Positions 61,895-64,000 of a DNA stretch of 64,000 bases are shown one piece after another. Each line of letters starts with the position of its first letter. Position 1 is the stretch's first letter. The stretch is from Pseudodesulfovibrio aespoeensis Aspo-2 (GTDB lineage: Bacteria > Desulfobacterota > Desulfovibrionia > Desulfovibrionales > Desulfovibrionaceae), in the NCBI RefSeq assembly GCF_000176915.2, contig NC_014844.1, forward strand, positions 558,001 to 622,000, in the 5' to 3' direction. The notes beneath the pieces were generated by a model. The model was not told the origin of the DNA and did not search any database. It saw only the letters and a list, made by a program, of their open reading frames with translations. A program made the translations under genes and the position numbers.

Positions 61895-62719
61895 TCATGC
61901 TCCGGCGGGGTTCATCTGATAGTGCAGGATTCTGAACGCCTTGGCAAAGGCGGGGATGCGGGCCATGACCCTGCTCAGGAAGTCCCAACGGCGCGGTTCC
62001 TTGTCCATATAGTATTCCACGCTGTTCAGTGAAAGGTTGTAGGCCCACAGCTCCAGGCGCTTGTCCTCGTCCATGGCCCACAAAAACCGCGCCCTGGTGT
62101 GTTTGATCGTGTCGTGCCGGGAGGAGATCCGGCAGCCAAAACCGGTGCAGGCGTCAAAGAGCAGCTCCCCCGGAGCCAGGACCTCCGCGATCCGTTTGAT
62201 GAGCGGTCGGACCGCGTCTTCGGAGAAGTACATGAGGACGCCCTCGGACAGGACCAGGATGGGCGCGTGCGGGTGTTTGTCCCTGATCTCCCGCATCCAG
62301 GCCGGGTCGAACATGGAGCGGCGCACCGAGATGTTGCGCTCGTCTGGGGGCAGGAGCTGGTCGCGCAGCGCCATGACCTCCGGGAGGTCGAGGTTGTAGA
62401 AAATCCCCCTGCCAGGGCCCAGGCGGTTGGCGCGGCTGTCCAGCCCGCAGCCGATGCTGACGATCACGGGATCGTCGTGGGCGTCGATGAACCTCCGGGT
62501 GATCCCGTCGAAGTGTTTGACGCGCAGGCACACGCCCACCTGGCTGCGCGTGGCCTTGTCGTATTTGGAGAAGTCGTAATCCAGGCTGCCCACGATGCGG
62601 CAGGCGTCGGGGTCCGAGATGATGGCGTCCGGCCTCCCAGTCTCCAGGCATCGCATGTACAGGGGTATGAAGAGGGTGTCCGCCACTGCGTCCGTGATGT
62701 TGGTGGTGATGGCTTGCAT
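61895..62719 (-). CDS. LCM-family class I methyltransferase associated with the uptake locus
   Basis: The protein has 274 residues from the ATG at 62719 (AAAGGAG upstream on the minus strand; the frame upstream has no homology). It has the LCM/PCMT-type motif 'VSIGCGLDSRANRLG' (about residues 88-102), 'YNLDLPEVMALRDQLLP' and 'LVLSEGVLMYFSEDAVRPLIKRI', as in leucine-carboxyl and polyketide O-methyltransferase proteins. It faces the TonB2-type operon and has the Fur-like palindrome and operator box C upstream. Being an orphan without a synthase, it may modify an imported ligand or tag it for release of metal. The target is unknown. Confidence 0.88.
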   Translation of the reverse strand: MQAITTNITDAVADTLFIPLYMRCLETGRPDAIISDPDACRIVGSLDYDFSKYDKATRSQVGVCLRVKHFDGITRRFIDAHDDPVIVSIGCGLDSRANRLGPGRGIFYNLDLPEVMALRDQLLPPDERNISVRRSMFDPAWMREIRDKHPHAPILVLSEGVLMYFSEDAVRPLIKRIAEVLAPGELLFDACTGFGCRISSRHDTIKHTRARFLWAMDEDKRLELWAYNLSLNSVEYYMDKEPRRWDFLSRVMARIPAFAKAFRILHYQMNPAGA

Positions 62720-62842
62720 GTCTGCTCCTTTGACGCGCGCACAGGGGGCGTTGCGTCTGCTCTGTCGTGATGAAACCCGAAATGCTCTGCACAAAACACA
62801 GCTGAGGTCGTCGTGGTCAGCTGTTCTCAACAGCCAATGGCC

Positions 62843-62873
62843 GCATTTGAAAATGACATTCGAAATCAAATGC
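62843..62873. promoter_or_regulatory. Interrupted palindrome, weak Fur-box-like site
   Basis: GCATTTGA (62843-62850) and TCAAATGC (62866-62873) are perfect inverted arms around a core with AATGACATT. The 19-mer at 62849-62867 matches 13 of 19 Fur-box bases. It lies about 125-155 bp upstream of the methyltransferase ATG. Confidence 0.4.
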
Positions 62874-62917
62874 TGTCAACGGCCACAGGGTTGAAACAAG
62901 GGTAGGGCGCAGAAATA

Positions 62918-62952
62918 TTCCCGATCGGGTCAGCCGATTCCCGACCGGGTGG
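62918..62952. promoter_or_regulatory. Tandem operator box C
   Basis: TTCCCGATCGGG (62918-62929) and TTCCCGACCGGG (62938-62949), starts 20 bases apart, followed by TGG. The first copy contains the perfect palindrome CCCGATCGGG. It is the same element as boxes A and B, here lying upstream of the methyltransferase in inverted orientation relative to that gene. Confidence 0.65.
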
Positions 62953-63070
62953 TTTGCCAGCAGGCATTCACACCGGTTTCACTGCCCGAAGAGGGGATCT
63001 CTGGCCGATTTGAAGCCGGTTGTCAGCGGCCTCGCGATCAAGACCCTTCGGATCAGGCGCCGTGGCGCGA

Positions 63071-63667
63071 TTATGCTGTCAGTGTGATGGGGCTGTGGTC
63101 GATGGAGATGGTCCGGCATTGGAAGGCGTCCAGGTACCGCTCCTGGTGGCTGACCAGGAGCACGGCACCGCCAGCCAGCCGATGGGCCTCAATGAGCATG
63201 GCCGTAGTGGTCTGCCATTGATCGTCGAGAAAGGCGAACGGCTCGTCCAGCAGCAGGATATCCGGCTTCACGGCAAAGGCCCTGGCCAGGGAGAGACGCC
63301 TGCGCATGCCGCCGCTCATTCGGGGCGGGCGCATTCCGGGGTCGAGTCCGAACCGGTCCAGCCAGCAGCCCGCTCCGGTCTTTGCGTGCGCCGTTGGCTT
63401 GGCCATGACCAGGAGCAGATTGTCGAGCGCGGTCAGCCATGGGACGAGGATGTCGTCCTGAAAGGCGCAGCCGATCCGTGTCGAGCCGAGGGCCACGGTG
63501 CCGCTGTCCGGGGCGGTCAGTCCGGCGGCGATCTCAAGGAGCGTGGTCTTGCCTATCCCCGAGGGGCCGCACAGGCAGACGGCCTCACGGGCGGCCACGT
63601 GCAGCGTCGTGTCGTGGATCAGGGGTGTGCCGCTGATGGCAAAGGTCACGTTGTTCAGCGCTATCAT
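63071..63667 (-). CDS. ABC transporter ATPase of the nitrate/sulfonate/taurine type
   Basis: The 198-residue ATPase, shorter than the usual 250 or so of SsuB/TauB proteins, has Walker A 'GPSGIGKTT' (about residues 34-42), Q-loop 'CAFQDDILVPWLTALDNL', signature 'MSGGMRRR' in place of LSGGQ, Walker B 'ILLLDEPFAFLD' and H-loop 'SHQ'. It overlaps the permease gene by 4 bp. Binding protein and the rest of the permease lie beyond the window. Ligand not identifiable; it may belong to the uptake regulon by proximity. Confidence 0.88.
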   Translation of the reverse strand: MIALNNVTFAISGTPLIHDTTLHVAAREAVCLCGPSGIGKTTLLEIAAGLTAPDSGTVALGSTRIGCAFQDDILVPWLTALDNLLLVMAKPTAHAKTGAGCWLDRFGLDPGMRPPRMSGGMRRRLSLARAFAVKPDILLLDEPFAFLDDQWQTTTAMLIEAHRLAGGAVLLVSHQERYLDAFQCRTISIDHSPITLTA

Positions 63668-64000
63668 GCCTGCTCCCGTATCTTTCCGGTGAAGGTCTCT
63701 GCGGATTTGCGCAACGGGGCAATGACAAGCAGCTCCAGGGCGACGCCGAGCAGGATGACGATGCCGGCCCAGGCGAAGAGCCTGGGGATTTCGAGCATGC
63801 GGTAGGCCCAGAACACCTTGGCCCCGATGCCGGTGGACGAGCCGAGGAACTCCGCGACTGCCGTTATCTTCCAGCTGGTCGCCGCCGCATAGGACAGCCC
63901 GGCCAGCAGATAGGGCGCGAGGCCGGGCAGGACCACGCGGGCGAGCATGCGGACCTTGGGAATGCGGTAGAGCCGGGCCATGTCGAACAGCCGTCTGTCC
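63664..64000 (-). CDS. ABC transporter permease, C-terminal part (cut by window edge)
   Basis: The frame is open to the right edge. The visible 110 or so residues carry the BPD_transp_1 EAA-loop region of SsuC/TauC-type permeases: a 'LYRIPKVRMLARVVLPGLAPYLLAGLSYAAATSW' stretch, then 'AVAEFLGSSTGIGAKVFWA' and a last membrane helix ('LFAWAGIVILLGVALELLV'). It pairs with the ATPase after it by a 4-bp overlap. The N-terminal helices are outside the window. Confidence 0.85.
   Translation of the reverse strand, partial: DRRLFDMARLYRIPKVRMLARVVLPGLAPYLLAGLSYAAATSWKITAVAEFLGSSTGIGAKVFWAYRMLEIPRLFAWAGIVILLGVALELLVIAPLRKSAETFTGKIREQA

Larger units (their letters stand above)
62720..63070. other. Regulatory intergenic region upstream of the methyltransferase
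   Basis: The 351-bp region between the methyltransferase start and the end of the next ABC gene, both on the minus strand. It carries the palindrome at 62843-62873 and tandem box C at 62918-62952. No gene supported. Confidence 0.65.

Overview
The window is high-GC bacterial DNA, densely coded on both strands. It most likely comes from a sulfate-reducing deltaproteobacterium of the Desulfovibrionaceae. The best evidence is a cooA-cooS-cooC set (CO sensor, Ni-Fe carbon monoxide dehydrogenase, nickel insertase) with a Cys-X2-Cys pair in CooS, together with XRE-cupin/acyl-CoA ligase pairs and a TonB2-like energising system. The species assignment is inference.

Layout. 1-5.5 kb: the end of an amino-acid-type binding protein, the CO locus with a perfect CooA-type operator, a methyltransferase and a TerC protein. 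5.6-7.3 kb: 6-phosphogluconolactonase and an AraC/GyrI regulator. 7.6-13.5 kb: an apparent operon of ECF sigma factor, zinc-finger anti-sigma, CpxP/Spy-like sensor, MacB/Lol-like ABC ATPase and permease, LolA-like periplasmic protein and outer-membrane beta-barrel. 13.9-18.4 kb: two tandem cassettes of an XRE-cupin regulator plus an AMP-forming acyl-CoA ligase. 18.7-21.0 kb: a TPR protein and a FetAB-like ABC transporter. 21.0-26.6 kb: a sigma-54 activator with a degenerate receiver, a lower-GC pair of unusual small genes (MuF-like motif plus secreted partner) and a hybrid sensor kinase. 26.7-33.0 kb: glycan genes including a deacetylase-glycosyltransferase fusion, an RNA methyltransferase and an O-antigen-ligase-like membrane protein. 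33.3-37.4 kb: a lipoprotein, a structured repeat and an RsbU/RsbW/RsbV-like partner-switch operon. 37.5-40.7 kb: an ABC exporter with a large insertion inside its nucleotide-binding domain, and an AhpD-like protein.

40.9-43.8 kb is an integration scar: tyrosine recombinase, overlapping excisionase-like gene, a 98-residue integrase N-domain gene and a decayed IS5-family transposase. Immediately to its right, 44.0-62.7 kb is one large trans-envelope uptake locus: PchR/YbtA-type AraC regulator, two YbtPQ/IrtAB-type ABC half-transporters, TonB-dependent receptor, DUF4198 protein, LolA-like protein, beta-barrel, MMPL/RND pump, then DUF3450 protein, TtpC, ExbB, ExbD, TonB, TPR protein and a convergent LCM-type methyltransferase. 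The window ends in a nitrate/sulfonate/taurine-type ABC ATPase and permease.

Two things stand out. First, three intergenic sites in the uptake locus carry the same tandem element, two copies of TTCCCG-R-TCGGG about 20-22 bp apart, in front of the ABC pair, the receptor and the methyltransferase. Separate Fur-box-like 19-mers lie upstream of the AraC gene and of the TonB2-type operon. Together they suggest an iron-controlled metallophore uptake regulon with its own operator. Second, the same LolA-like plus beta-barrel pair occurs twice, once with an ABC pump under an ECF sigma factor and once with an RND pump beside the TonB system. This suggests a general export route to the outer membrane that can be driven by two unrelated pumps. 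No metallophore synthase is present, so the uptake locus would use an externally made or separately encoded ligand.
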